Below, one piece after another: positions 8,563 through 16,610 of a DNA stretch of 35,993 bases. The DNA comes from Nitrospira sp. UBA6493 (GTDB taxonomy: Bacteria > Nitrospirota > Nitrospiria > Nitrospirales > Nitrospiraceae): assembly GCA_002435325.1 (NCBI GenBank), contig DJMJ01000018.1, positions 1-35,993 on the forward strand, in the 5' to 3' direction. How positions within the stretch are numbered: the first letter of the stretch is position 1; the number at the start of each line of letters is the position of its first letter. A model generated the notes under the pieces. That model saw only the letters and a program-made list of their open reading frames with translations. It had not been told where the DNA came from and made no database searches. The translations under genes and the position numbers were made by a program.

Positions 8563-9456
8563 TTAGACCCCCGTCCGGCTCAACCAGAAGGCCACCCGGT
8601 CGTACGACATGACCGGTCCGTCCTTACAGAGGAAGTAGGGGCCCAATTGGCAATGACCGCACAAGCCGATGCCGCATTCCATGTGCCGTTCCAGTGAGAC
8701 GGAGATTGCGCTCGCCGGAATCCCCCGCTGCATCAAGATCGGCACGCCCAAGCGCATCATGATCTCGGGACCGCACATCAGCACTACCGTGCGCGCCGGG
8801 TCCACCGCCACCTGTTCGAACAGTTCGGTCACCACGCCGATGTGATAGTGCCAGGTCTTATCTGGCTGGTTGCTCGTCAACAGCACTTCGGTATTGGGAT
8901 GCTGCCGCCAGGCATCGAACCGTTCCCGATACAGCAGATCGTGCGGCGTTTTGACCCCATGCAGAATTTTCACGGCGCCATACTGGCTGCGCCGGCGGAA
9001 GATATATTCGATTGCGCCCACGACAGGGGCGCAGCCAAGTCCGCCGGTCACAATCACGATATTCTTCCCTTGGGCCTCTTCAAGCGGCCACCCTTTCCCG
9101 AATGGTCCTCGAATACCGAGAGCGTCGCCCAATTGCAGCCGTGCGATCGCGTTTGTGACACGTCCCACGGCCCGAATCGTGTGGTCCAGAAACTCAGGCT
9201 CATCCGGATCCGACACAATCGAGATCGCCACCTCGCCGACTCCAAAGGCATACACCATATTGAACTGGCCGGCGGAGAATCGATAAGCATGGCGCACCTT
9301 CTCATCCACTAACTTCAGCCGATACGTCTCGATGCCCTCTGTCTCCCGGCGCTTCTCGACAATCGTCGCCATGTGGATGTCATACGGGTTGATCGGCGCC
9401 TGTGTATGAAAGGCCGATCCAGACGCCGACGAGGCTGGTTGAGCGTGAGATTCCAT
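8563..9456 (-). CDS. hydG: Group 3b hydrogenase, FAD/NAD(P)-binding (gamma) subunit
   Basis: This is the diaphorase-like subunit that exchanges electrons with NAD(P)H through FAD. It belongs to the ferredoxin-NADP reductase-type family that includes sulfhydrogenase gamma and dihydroorotate dehydrogenase electron-transfer subunits. The N-terminal part is the FAD barrel (FSAGQFNMVY near 60). The nucleotide-binding part has VTGGLGCAPVVGAIEY. A C-terminal 2Fe-2S site is formed by Cys261, Cys266, Cys269 and Cys277 (ECGIGLCGHCQLGPYFLC). AGAGG precedes the ATG at 9456. Whether it prefers NAD or NADP cannot be read from the sequence. It lies 9 bp after hydB. Confidence 0.93.
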   Translation of the reverse strand: MESHAQPASSASGSAFHTQAPINPYDIHMATIVEKRRETEGIETYRLKLVDEKVRHAYRFSAGQFNMVYAFGVGEVAISIVSDPDEPEFLDHTIRAVGRVTNAIARLQLGDALGIRGPFGKGWPLEEAQGKNIVIVTGGLGCAPVVGAIEYIFRRRSQYGAVKILHGVKTPHDLLYRERFDAWRQHPNTEVLLTSNQPDKTWHYHIGVVTELFEQVAVDPARTVVLMCGPEIMMRLGVPILMQRGIPASAISVSLERHMECGIGLCGHCQLGPYFLCKDGPVMSYDRVAFWLSRTGV

Positions 9457-9465
9457 CCGTTACCT

Positions 9466-10593
9466 CTACGTCTGACGATTCGTGTTCCGTGCATCCGGCT
9501 TCAGGAGAGCCGGTAGCTCTTCTGTCAGATCGATCCCCACCGGGCACCAGGTGATACAACGCCCGCATCCCACACAACCGGAACTGCCGAACTGATCGAT
9601 CCATGACGCCAGCTTGTGAGAAAGCCACATGCGATAGCGATCTTTGATCGTGGGACGGACGTTTTTCCCGTGAATGTATCCGTGCTCCTGTGTGAAACAG
9701 GAATCCCAGAGTCTTGTGTGCTCGCTTCGCTGGCGGTCCAAATCCGGCGTTTCTTCGACGGCATGGCAGAAACAGGTGGGACAGACCATCGTGCAATTCC
9801 CGCAGGCCAGACAACGCGCCGCCACGTCATCCCACCGCTGATGCTCATGCGCATCGTACAGCGCCTGCGGCAGGTGGGAAGTGTCGAGGGCTCGCATCTG
9901 GCTCTTCGCGCAGGAGGCGATGCGTGAATTGGCCGCGTTGATGGCTTCCTTGGTGGCAGGCCTGCGCTCGAGCTTCGCAAGAATATCTTCTCCTGCCGAG
10001 CTCCCGGCTTCAACGACGAAGCCCTCAGGCAATTCAGTGAGCGCGAGATCGAAGCCGCTGGTTGCTCGTGGACCGGTCCCCATGGAGGCACAAAAACAGG
10101 TGGAGAGCGCTCTGGTGCAATGCACGGTCACCAGGAACAGTCCCTCGCGCCGCGCCTGATAGTAGGGATCTGCGTAGGCATCGCGGAGGAACACCCGGTC
10201 CTGTATCGCCAAACCCGCCACATCGCAAGGACGGGCTCCAAGAACTGCCACTTTCTCTGACTGTGGTATCGTGGGGGTCGTTGCGAACCCGTTCTGCGTT
10301 CGCTCGATGGTGAGCAGCGATTCGCGCGGCGCAAAGCTAAAGGGCTTCAGGGATTGCGGCCCATGCACCACCCCGAAGATGCGGTCATCGCCGGTTTGTT
10401 CGAGACGATACCGGCCAGGCTCCTGGATATCGCGCCATCCGATTGGAAGATCTCCCGTCTGCTGAACGGTGTCCCAGACAACCGCTCCGTCTCGCACAAT
10501 CGGGCCCACCACACGATAACCGCTGCTGCGCAGCACATCGATCAATTGCTGGAAGGACGGTTTTGACAGGAGATGGCTTGTATGCTCAGCCAT
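9466..10593 (-). CDS. hydB: Group 3b hydrogenase, 4Fe-4S dicluster (beta) subunit
   Basis: First gene of the hydrogenase operon. The 375-residue product resembles sulfhydrogenase beta/AsrA-type proteins, which relay electrons between the gamma flavoprotein and the small subunit. Two ferredoxin-like motifs are clear: Cys261-264-267-271 (CLACGNCTMVC) and Cys340-343-346-350 (CVGCGRCITWC). A third cysteine group, Cys159/166/168 (STCFCAS), probably binds another cluster. In the Pyrococcus enzyme this subunit is linked to sulfur reduction, but that activity cannot be inferred here. The ATG at 10593 has only a distant AAAGGA (about 14 bp), so translation initiation may be weak. Confidence 0.92.
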   Translation of the reverse strand: MAEHTSHLLSKPSFQQLIDVLRSSGYRVVGPIVRDGAVVWDTVQQTGDLPIGWRDIQEPGRYRLEQTGDDRIFGVVHGPQSLKPFSFAPRESLLTIERTQNGFATTPTIPQSEKVAVLGARPCDVAGLAIQDRVFLRDAYADPYYQARREGLFLVTVHCTRALSTCFCASMGTGPRATSGFDLALTELPEGFVVEAGSSAGEDILAKLERRPATKEAINAANSRIASCAKSQMRALDTSHLPQALYDAHEHQRWDDVAARCLACGNCTMVCPTCFCHAVEETPDLDRQRSEHTRLWDSCFTQEHGYIHGKNVRPTIKDRYRMWLSHKLASWIDQFGSSGCVGCGRCITWCPVGIDLTEELPALLKPDARNTNRQT

Positions 10594-10874
10594 GACTCAC
10601 ACCCAGGTCCTTTCTAATGCTCCCTAGCATCGCCCCTTTTGGAAAGAACATGAGGGGATCATAGCTGATTCTTCACTCATTCATCATCAAATTTTGCCGT
10701 GGAGGATGCCTCACCGGATCACTCCTACATCCCTTCTTAGGGCAAAAGGAGGTTTCTCACAAGGCCCTCGCCTGACAATCTAATCCGTTACTCCCAAATC
10801 ATTCAGTTGACACTACACGAGCATGAGGGATACATCCTCAATAGCACATTTATCTTGAGTTGAGGGATCTCGTT
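10594..10874. promoter_or_regulatory. Divergent promoter region between hydB and pgm
   Basis: These 281 bp must hold the promoters of the hydrogenase operon (leftwards) and of pgm (rightwards). For pgm, a consensus TTGACA at 10807-10812 is followed 18 bp later by a poor -10 (TACATC, 10831-10836). For hydB I find only weak matches: TTGTGA and TAAGAA with 17 bp between them on the minus strand. No clear sigma54 -24/-12 element or FNR box was seen on either strand. No small gene is evident. Confidence 0.4.
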
Positions 10875-12524
10875 ATGGCGCTCCATCCACTTGCAGGCAA
10901 ACCCGCACCGGCATCCATGATCGCGGATGTTCCGACGCTTTTTGATCGCTACACCACTCTTAAGCCAGACATGTCGATTCGAAGCCAGCGGGTGGCTTTT
11001 GGCACATCTGGCCACCGCGGGTCATCCTTCAAGGGAAACTTTAATGAATCGCATATTCTTGCTGTGACTCAGGCCGTTTGTGAATACCGCTTCACACAGC
11101 ACACGTCCGGGCCGCTGTATCTCGGCAAGGATACCCACGCCCTCTCCGAACCTGCCTGGGTTACAGCGATGGAAGTGCTTGCAGCCAATGGCGTGGACGT
11201 CATGATCGAAAAGAACGGCGGTTATACCCCGACGCCGGTCATCTCCCACGCCATTCTCTCCTACAACCGGGGTCGGCAAAACGGGCTGGCCGATGGCATT
11301 GTCATCACCCCCTCACACAATCCTCCCGAAGACGGCGGCATCAAATACAATCCCCCGCAAGGCGGACCGGCCAATACGCAGGTCACCAAGTGGATCGAAG
11401 AACGGGCCAATGCGTTACTCGAAGCAAACCTGCAAGGCGTCAAGCGCATGCCTCTCGCCGCAGCGCGCAGTGCGAGTACGACACACCCGCACGACTATAT
11501 CAGCGCCTATGTCGGCGATCTCAAGCATGTGATCGACATGGAGACAATCAAAGCCTCCACGCTAAAGCTGGGCATCGACCCTCTTGGTGGTTCCGGCATT
11601 GCCTATTGGCAACCGATCGCCGATCTCTACGGATTGAACATCGAAAATGTGAATCCGACGATCGACCCCACCTTCCGCTTCATGCCGCTGGATTGGGACG
11701 GCAAGATTCGCATGGATTGTTCCTCGCCCTATGCGATGGCAAACTTGATTGCGCTCAAGGATCGCTTCGACGTCGCATTCGGCAACGACGCCGATAATGA
11801 TCGACATGGCATCGTGACGAAAACGGCAGGCCTGATGAATCCAAATCATTATTTAGCCGTGTCGATTGCCTATCTCTTTGCCCATCGTCCCGGATGGAAG
11901 CCGGATGCCGGCATCGGCAAGACCTTGGTCAGCAGCAGTCTGATTGATCGCGTGGCCGCCAAGCTCAAACGGAAGCTGGTCGAGGTGCCGGTCGGTTTCA
12001 AATGGTTTGTCAGCGGTCTACTGGATGGCTCTCTGGGGTTCGGCGGTGAAGAAAGCGCGGGGGCTTCGTTCCTGCGGCACGATGGCACAGTCTGGTCCAC
12101 TGACAAGGACGGCATCATCATGGACTTGCTCGCAGCTGAGATGATGGCCAGGACCGGCAAAGATCCTGCACAACTTTACCGCGATCTCACCGGTGAGTTA
12201 GGTGAACCGGTATATGAACGTATCGATGCCTCAGCCACACCTGAACAAAAAGCGATTCTTTCCAAGCTGTCCCAAGACCAGGTGAAGGCGACCGAATTGG
12301 CCGGTGATAAAATCGTCGCCATGATGACCACCGCTCCCGGCAATGGCGCGGCGATTGGAGGGCTCAAGGTGGTTACTGAACAGGGCTGGTTCGCCGCCCG
12401 TCCGTCAGGGACCGAAGATGTGTACAAACTGTATGCGGAGAGTTTTCGGGGAACCGCTCACCTCAAGCAGATTCAGGAGGAGGCTCAGGCAGTGATCAGC
12501 AAAGCGTTAGTTTCTGCCAAATAG
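10875..12524 (+). CDS. pgm: Phosphoglucomutase (alpha-D-glucose phosphate-specific)
   Basis: Interconverts glucose 1-phosphate and glucose 6-phosphate, linking glycolysis with glycogen, nucleotide sugar and cell envelope synthesis. The protein resembles E. coli Pgm along its whole length (549 versus 546 residues). It has FGTSGHRG at 43-50, the phosphoserine loop ITPSHNP with Ser147, the metal-binding DADND with Asp305, Asp307 and Asp309, the sugar-binding GEESAG at 391-396 and the phosphate-binding RPSGTED near the C-terminus. The ATG at 10875 has GAGG 9 bp upstream and matches the E. coli start; an in-frame TTG five codons earlier is less likely. Confidence 0.97.
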   Translation: MALHPLAGKPAPASMIADVPTLFDRYTTLKPDMSIRSQRVAFGTSGHRGSSFKGNFNESHILAVTQAVCEYRFTQHTSGPLYLGKDTHALSEPAWVTAMEVLAANGVDVMIEKNGGYTPTPVISHAILSYNRGRQNGLADGIVITPSHNPPEDGGIKYNPPQGGPANTQVTKWIEERANALLEANLQGVKRMPLAAARSASTTHPHDYISAYVGDLKHVIDMETIKASTLKLGIDPLGGSGIAYWQPIADLYGLNIENVNPTIDPTFRFMPLDWDGKIRMDCSSPYAMANLIALKDRFDVAFGNDADNDRHGIVTKTAGLMNPNHYLAVSIAYLFAHRPGWKPDAGIGKTLVSSSLIDRVAAKLKRKLVEVPVGFKWFVSGLLDGSLGFGGEESAGASFLRHDGTVWSTDKDGIIMDLLAAEMMARTGKDPAQLYRDLTGELGEPVYERIDASATPEQKAILSKLSQDQVKATELAGDKIVAMMTTAPGNGAAIGGLKVVTEQGWFAARPSGTEDVYKLYAESFRGTAHLKQIQEEAQAVISKALVSAK

Positions 12525-12564
12525 GATTCAGGTGATCTTGTTGTTTAGCGGACAGAGTATATGA

Positions 12565-12780
12565 ATGTTTGAACTAGGCAGTACCGCTGTGCTGATGTGG
12601 GGGCTGCTGTTCGGTGCGATCGGTGTGGGATTCTGTCTCTATGGAAAAAAACAACGAGCCGTTGTCCCTCTATGCGTCGGCGTCGCGCTGTGTATCGTTC
12701 CCTACTTCATTGCGAACGTGTATGTCCTCGTGGCGATCGGCGTCACATTAACAGCAATCCCCTATTTTGTCCGGGTATGA
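12565..12780 (+). CDS. Small membrane protein, function unknown
   Basis: A 71-residue, highly hydrophobic protein. Residues 6-27 form one membrane segment, followed by a short basic loop (KKQR) and a long hydrophobic stretch (32-71) able to hold two more, so three helices are likely. A weak GGA precedes the start. It lies 40 bp after pgm and 12 bp before the methyltransferase gene, on the same strand, and is probably cotranscribed with them. I do not recognise a family and cannot suggest a role beyond a membrane location. Confidence 0.7.
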   Translation: MFELGSTAVLMWGLLFGAIGVGFCLYGKKQRAVVPLCVGVALCIVPYFIANVYVLVAIGVTLTAIPYFVRV

Positions 12781-12792
12781 CGGGGAGAGAGA

Positions 12793-13584
12793 ATGACCCA
12801 ACGCACTCTCCGCTGGCCACTTCCCGCACACGACTATTGGTCCACGCCATTTGCGGAATCATTACTCCGGCACCTGGATCTTAAGCAGGGGGTGCGAATC
12901 CTCGACATCGCGTCCGGCCACGGTATTCCTGCGTTCTATCTGGCTGAACAGGTTGGCCAGACAGGGCTGGTTCTGGCCGTCGATCTGAGCCTGCATCAGG
13001 TGGCCAGGGCACGAGCCATTCAGGGCTCACAGCTCCCTTGGCTGCGATTCGACTGCGCCGACATGCGCGCGCTGCCTGTCGACCTTCCCATGTTTGATCG
13101 CATCACCGGCAATCTGTCCGTCATGTTCTTGCGGCCCAACCGGCTTGCCGCTGTGCGCTGTTTGATCGAACACCTCACACCCGGCGGGCAAATCGTGCTG
13201 ACGTTTCCTTCCCTGGGCACCTTTGATTCGCTCTGGCAGCGCGTCGATCAGCAAATGGTCCGGCGGAACTTGGCAAGGGAACGAGCGAGATTTCAGGAGT
13301 ACCTGACCGAGCGCCCCTCCGTGCATGACGCACGTGGCTGGCTGGAGTCGCTCGGGCTTGAGAGAATCGACGCGGTGGAATACCCGCTGGAAGTCGCGAC
13401 TGGACCAGGCCGAGAATTTCTCTTTCATCCCCTGCTCCGTGGCGGGTTCCTCGACGATGTGTACGAATGTTTTGAGGATCAGAGCCTGGCCGAACAGTTC
13501 ATGAACGGGATTGCAGAGCAGGTACCTCAATTTGTCCCGCTGATCGCACAACGCTGTGTGCTGTCGGGATGGAAAAGAATCTAG
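12793..13584 (+). CDS. SAM-dependent methyltransferase (class I)
   Basis: The 263-residue product has a class I methyltransferase N-terminal fold. Motif I is ILDIASGHG (about 37-44), the acidic residue at the end of strand 2 is Asp64 (LAVDLS), DCADMRALP forms motif II/III, and LTPGGQIVLTFPS is the post-III strand. This is the arrangement in UbiE/MenG-like and small-molecule methyltransferases, but the substrate cannot be told. GGGAGAGA precedes the ATG. The last 4 bp overlap the 3' end of lipA on the opposite strand. Neighbours give no strong hint of the pathway. Confidence 0.8.
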   Translation: MTQRTLRWPLPAHDYWSTPFAESLLRHLDLKQGVRILDIASGHGIPAFYLAEQVGQTGLVLAVDLSLHQVARARAIQGSQLPWLRFDCADMRALPVDLPMFDRITGNLSVMFLRPNRLAAVRCLIEHLTPGGQIVLTFPSLGTFDSLWQRVDQQMVRRNLARERARFQEYLTERPSVHDARGWLESLGLERIDAVEYPLEVATGPGREFLFHPLLRGGFLDDVYECFEDQSLAEQFMNGIAEQVPQFVPLIAQRCVLSGWKRI

Positions 13585-14474
13585 GTCGAAACAATCTGCT
13601 GCTCGGCATGGTAGGAACTGCGCACGAGTGGTCCCGACTCGATGTGAGTAAATCCCATCGCCAGCCCCTCCTCTTTCAGAGCCGAAAATTCGGAAGGATC
13701 GTAATACCTGGCAACGGGCAGATGGTTTCGCGTCGGCTGGAGGTATTGGCCGATGGTGATGATGTCGCAGCTGACTGCTCGCAGGTCGCGCATGACGTCG
13801 CGGGCCTCATCCATTGTCTCCCCCATACCCAGGATCAGACCAGACTTAGTCGTCATGCGATGTTGTTTGCCCTGTCTAAGAAGTTCAAGTGATCGTTGAT
13901 ATTTCCCTTGAGGCCTGAGCGATGGAAAGAGCCGCCGGACGGTTTCAATGTTGTGATTCAGAATCTCCGGCTGCTCGGAGCAGACGGTCGCAAGCGCCGC
14001 CTCATTCCCTTCAAAGTCCGGAATCAAGACTTCAATCGTGCAAGCGGGACTCAACCGTCTCGTCTCACGGATGGTCTGAGCAAAGATCGCGGCGCCGCCG
14101 TCTGGCAACTCGTCACGATTTACTGAGGTGATAACGGCATGACGGAGGGCAAGCGCCTGTACTGCCTCGGCGACCCGTTGTGGTTCTTCGTGATCGACCG
14201 TGAGGGGCCTCCCCGTTTCCACCGAGCAGTAATGACACCGTCTGGTGCAAATGTCGCCGAGGATCAGAAAGGTGGCCGTGCGCGCGTTCCAGCATTCCCA
14301 GCGATTGGGACAGCGGGCTTCTTCGCAGATCGTATGCAACTTGAGCCGCTCCATCGTCTGCTTGATGTCGAGATAGTCCTGGCCGGTCTTGGCCTCCACC
14401 TTGAACCAGGATGGGAGCCTGGGACGGCTGATAGTCGAAGCAGACCGAATCTGATCAAGAGAGATGAAGCTCAT
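13581..14474 (-). CDS. lipA: Lipoyl synthase
   Basis: LipA is a radical SAM enzyme that inserts two sulfurs into octanoyl groups on lipoyl domains (2-oxoacid dehydrogenases, glycine cleavage H protein). Both clusters are visible: the auxiliary cluster ligands Cys50, Cys55 and Cys61 (CEEARCPNRWEC) and the radical SAM Cys76, Cys80 and Cys83 (CTRRCHYC). The C-terminal RSSY motif carries the serine ligand of the auxiliary cluster. The length of 297 is typical. No Shine-Dalgarno is obvious before the ATG at 14474; it lies 9 bp after an unrecognised gene, suggesting coupling. lipB is not in the window. Confidence 0.97.
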   Translation of the reverse strand: MSFISLDQIRSASTISRPRLPSWFKVEAKTGQDYLDIKQTMERLKLHTICEEARCPNRWECWNARTATFLILGDICTRRCHYCSVETGRPLTVDHEEPQRVAEAVQALALRHAVITSVNRDELPDGGAAIFAQTIRETRRLSPACTIEVLIPDFEGNEAALATVCSEQPEILNHNIETVRRLFPSLRPQGKYQRSLELLRQGKQHRMTTKSGLILGMGETMDEARDVMRDLRAVSCDIITIGQYLQPTRNHLPVARYYDPSEFSALKEEGLAMGFTHIESGPLVRSSYHAEQQIVST

Positions 14475-14483
14475 GGCTGATGG

Positions 14484-14846
14484 CTATTCTTGCGCGGTCC
14501 GTGGACGAAACCACTTCATCATTTTTGCGATGAGTCCTACCGGCTCCGGTTCAGACGGAGGGTCTGGATATTCGACCCAGAGTTCCTGCGAACCCAGATA
14601 GACACCACCTCGAAAACTGATTTGCGTGCGCAATTGTCGATACCCCTGAGTGTGGAGAGTCTGGATCAGCAGCGTCAACGCCTCATCCTGCGTCGCTTGC
14701 GGCTGGCTTTCAACGCGGGTCGTTTCATAACGAAAGACAGCGCGGTAGCCCTCTCTCCTCTGCTCAAATTCGACCGGACGGCTGAAACCGCGCAGTCGAA
14801 CATCGAATCCGGCGAGTTGATGTTTATCAAGTCCCGGCTGGTCCAT
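14484..14846 (-). CDS. Hypothetical protein in the lipA-Rieske-mrp cluster
   Basis: A 120-residue soluble protein I do not recognise. It is a mixed alpha/beta sequence with predicted strands such as FRYETTRVES, YRQLRTQISF and GSQELWVEY, no signal peptide, no membrane segment and no cysteines, so it does not bind an Fe-S cluster itself. The C-terminal 30 residues are Pro/Glu-rich and then basic (MMKWFRPRT). It lies 6 bp after the next hypothetical gene and 9 bp before lipA, all on one strand, so it is almost certainly part of that operon. Translation may depend on coupling, as no good ribosome site is seen. Confidence 0.7.
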   Translation of the reverse strand: MDQPGLDKHQLAGFDVRLRGFSRPVEFEQRREGYRAVFRYETTRVESQPQATQDEALTLLIQTLHTQGYRQLRTQISFRGGVYLGSQELWVEYPDPPSEPEPVGLIAKMMKWFRPRTAQE

Positions 14847-14852
14847 GGGTGG

Positions 14853-15212
14853 CTACTCTAAGGCGCGGTACACCGCGACCAAATCGCTCAGCGCCAGCGT
14901 TTTGTGGCGGAGAATCGCCCGCTCAGCCTGAACGGTCTCACGCTTGGAATCGTCAGCGGATTTCAGGCAAGAGGCGCCGAGCGCCAGAATGCGGTCGCAC
15001 TCTTCTCCGAGCTTTTTCTTCACCACGGGATTCACCGAAAGAATCTCCATGAGCTGCCGTCTCGTCTCCGTCAGGTGAGCCTGGAGTTCTGAGTCCGGAT
15101 AACTCTTGCGAGCCGCTTCGTCGAAACAGCGGTCAAGATATTGCGCGAGAAACACATAAAGGCGAACCAGTGCGGCCGCGATCTCGATTTGTTCTTTCGC
15201 TGAGGTGGCCAT
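14853..15212 (-). CDS. Hypothetical helical protein in the lipA-Rieske-mrp cluster
   Basis: A 119-residue protein that reads as almost entirely alpha-helical, with heptad-like stretches (LYVFLAQYLDRCF, HLTETRRQLMEIL, VQAERAILRHK) and no membrane segment or signal. Three cysteines (CF, CD, CL contexts) are scattered and not in a cluster motif. GGAAAGGGGGG lies just before the ATG at 15212, a strong ribosome site. It is between the Rieske gene (24 bp) and the 14484-14846 gene (6 bp). No family is recognised; a small helical adaptor is a guess from shape only. Confidence 0.7.
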   Translation of the reverse strand: MATSAKEQIEIAAALVRLYVFLAQYLDRCFDEAARKSYPDSELQAHLTETRRQLMEILSVNPVVKKKLGEECDRILALGASCLKSADDSKRETVQAERAILRHKTLALSDLVAVYRALE

Positions 15213-15236
15213 AGCCCCCCTTTCCTTCTCGCTCCA

Positions 15237-15542
15237 CTAGAGCAAGACCTTGATGTCAGTCCCTTCGACCTTAACTTGGTAGACGTCAACTTTGGCAGAG
15301 GGATTCTTCACGCATTCGCCCGTAGTGATGTTGAACTGCCAGCCGTGCCAGGGACAGGCCACGACAGACCCCTCCACGTCGCCTTCGCCAAGCGGTCCCC
15401 CACGATGCACGCAGGTATTATCGATGACGTGAAACGTGCCGTCCACGTTGAATACGGCGAGGGTCTTGCCGCCCGCTTCCGCCACAATGCCATGGCCCGG
15501 TTGCACATCGGCTGTGCCGGCTACTCGTACGAACTCTCCCAT
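15237..15542 (-). CDS. Rieske-type [2Fe-2S] ferredoxin
   Basis: A 101-residue soluble Rieske protein of the NirD/biphenyl dioxygenase ferredoxin type. The cluster ligands are Cys44-x-His46 (CVHRGGPL) and Cys63-x2-His66 (CPWHGW). There is no N-terminal membrane anchor, so it is an electron carrier or the small partner of an oxygenase or reductase, not the cytochrome bc1 Rieske subunit. GGAGG lies 7 bp before the ATG at 15542. It follows the Mrp-type Fe-S carrier gene by 17 bp and precedes two unknown genes and lipA. Its redox partner is not evident from the window. Confidence 0.9.
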   Translation of the reverse strand: MGEFVRVAGTADVQPGHGIVAEAGGKTLAVFNVDGTFHVIDNTCVHRGGPLGEGDVEGSVVACPWHGWQFNITTGECVKNPSAKVDVYQVKVEGTDIKVLL

Positions 15543-15559
15543 CTGACGCCTCCGTCGAA

Positions 15560-16441
15560 TTATGAGCTTTTGGTAAAGGGTTGTTTCAGCTTGTCGAGCA
15601 AGTTTCCGATCGACGGCTTGCCCTGGTCGGCAGGGCCTCCGACCGCCGCCATGATCTTCTGCGCGATCTCACGAAATGCGGCGGCCTGGGGCGAGGACGG
15701 ATTGGCCGTCACGATGGGATGGCCGGTGTCCCCGCCGTCACGAATCGCCGGGTCGATCGGAATGCGGCCCAGAAACGGAATGCCGAGCTTCTCCGCCGCG
15801 CGCTCGCCGCCGCCGTAGGAAAAGATCTCCGTCCGCTCGCCGCAGTGGCCGCACACAAAGTGGCTCATATTTTCGACGATGCCGAGCAGCGGCACGTTCA
15901 CCTTTTGAAACATCGCCATGCCCTTGCGCACATCGTAGAGCGCCACTTCCTGCGGAGTGGTAACGGTGATGGCGCCGGCCAACGGAACCATTTGCGATAA
16001 CGACAACTGAATGTCACCGGTGCCTGGCGGCAAGTCGATCAAGAGATAATCCAGTTCGCCCCAGAGCACGTCTCTAAAAAAAGCCTGGAGATATTGGTGG
16101 ACCATCGGCCCGCGCCAAACGAGTGGCGCTTCTTCCGGAACGAGGAAAGCCATCGAGATCAGTTTCACGCCGTAACTTTCAACAGGAACGATCTTTCCGT
16201 CTTTCTGCTCGGGGCCTGTGGTGCTCCCCATCATCATAGGAATATTCGGACCGTATAAGTCGGCGTCCAAGAGGCCGACTTTGGCGCCGGTAAGCGCTAA
16301 GGCGCAGGCCAGATTGGCCGAAACCGTGGACTTGCCCACACCACCCTTGCCGCTGCTGACGGCAATAATATGTTTTACGCCGGAAATAAGGGCGTCTTTC
16401 GGTTGCCCCTGCGGGGCTCCACCAGGATGTTCGTCAGCCAT
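15560..16441 (-). CDS. mrp: Mrp/ApbC-type P-loop Fe-S cluster carrier ATPase
   Basis: ParA-like ATPase of the Mrp/NBP35 family that binds a 4Fe-4S cluster at a dimer interface and hands it to target proteins. The deviant Walker A GKGGVGKST is at 31-39, Walker B LLIDLPPG at about 133-140, and the cluster-binding CGHC at Cys197/Cys200. The N-terminal DUF59/MIP18 domain of longer Mrp proteins is absent. The ATG at 16441 was chosen because AGGAGG lies just upstream; the frame stays open for 14 more codons without a ribosome site. Adjacent lipA and Rieske genes encode plausible clients. Confidence 0.93.
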   Translation of the reverse strand: MADEHPGGAPQGQPKDALISGVKHIIAVSSGKGGVGKSTVSANLACALALTGAKVGLLDADLYGPNIPMMMGSTTGPEQKDGKIVPVESYGVKLISMAFLVPEEAPLVWRGPMVHQYLQAFFRDVLWGELDYLLIDLPPGTGDIQLSLSQMVPLAGAITVTTPQEVALYDVRKGMAMFQKVNVPLLGIVENMSHFVCGHCGERTEIFSYGGGERAAEKLGIPFLGRIPIDPAIRDGGDTGHPIVTANPSSPQAAAFREIAQKIMAAVGGPADQGKPSIGNLLDKLKQPFTKSS

Positions 16442-16514
16442 ATACCACTCCTCCTGATCTATATGTGTGCAGCAGCGCGCCATAGGAGGCGCTGACCGTC
16501 AGAATCCTAGGCTC

Positions 16515-16530
16515 TATGATGGGCATCATA
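16515..16530. promoter_or_regulatory. Dyad TATGAT-GGGC-ATCATA upstream of mrp
   Basis: A perfect 6-bp inverted repeat with a 4-base centre lies 74-89 bp upstream of the mrp start. Its arm also reads as a -10-like TATGAT on both strands. It could be an operator or promoter element for the mrp-Rieske-lipA operon. I know of no regulator with this site, so the role is a guess. Confidence 0.3.
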
Positions 16531-16558
16531 AGCGATGGCGTACGGGAAAGGAAATGGG

Positions 16559-16592
16559 CCGGTCGGACCATGGGATAGAATGGCCCGACCGG
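16559..16592 (-). terminator. Hairpin, probable terminator of the desaturase gene
   Basis: The inverted repeat CCGGTCGG/CCGACCGG (8 bp), one mismatch and a further CCAT/ATGG pair close an 8-base loop. It starts 18 bp downstream of the desaturase stop on the minus strand and is followed there by a T/C-rich run (ATTTCCTTTCCC) rather than a pure T tract. It separates the desaturase from the mrp operon, so termination is likely, perhaps incomplete. Confidence 0.55.
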
Positions 16593-16610
16593 GGAAGACT
16601 CGTCTGGAGG

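Noticed and set aside
10594..10874. FNR box or sigma54 promoter for the hydrogenase operon
   Set aside because: Searched by eye for TTGAT-N4-ATCAA and for TGGCAC-N5-TTGC on both strands; only half-sites were found.
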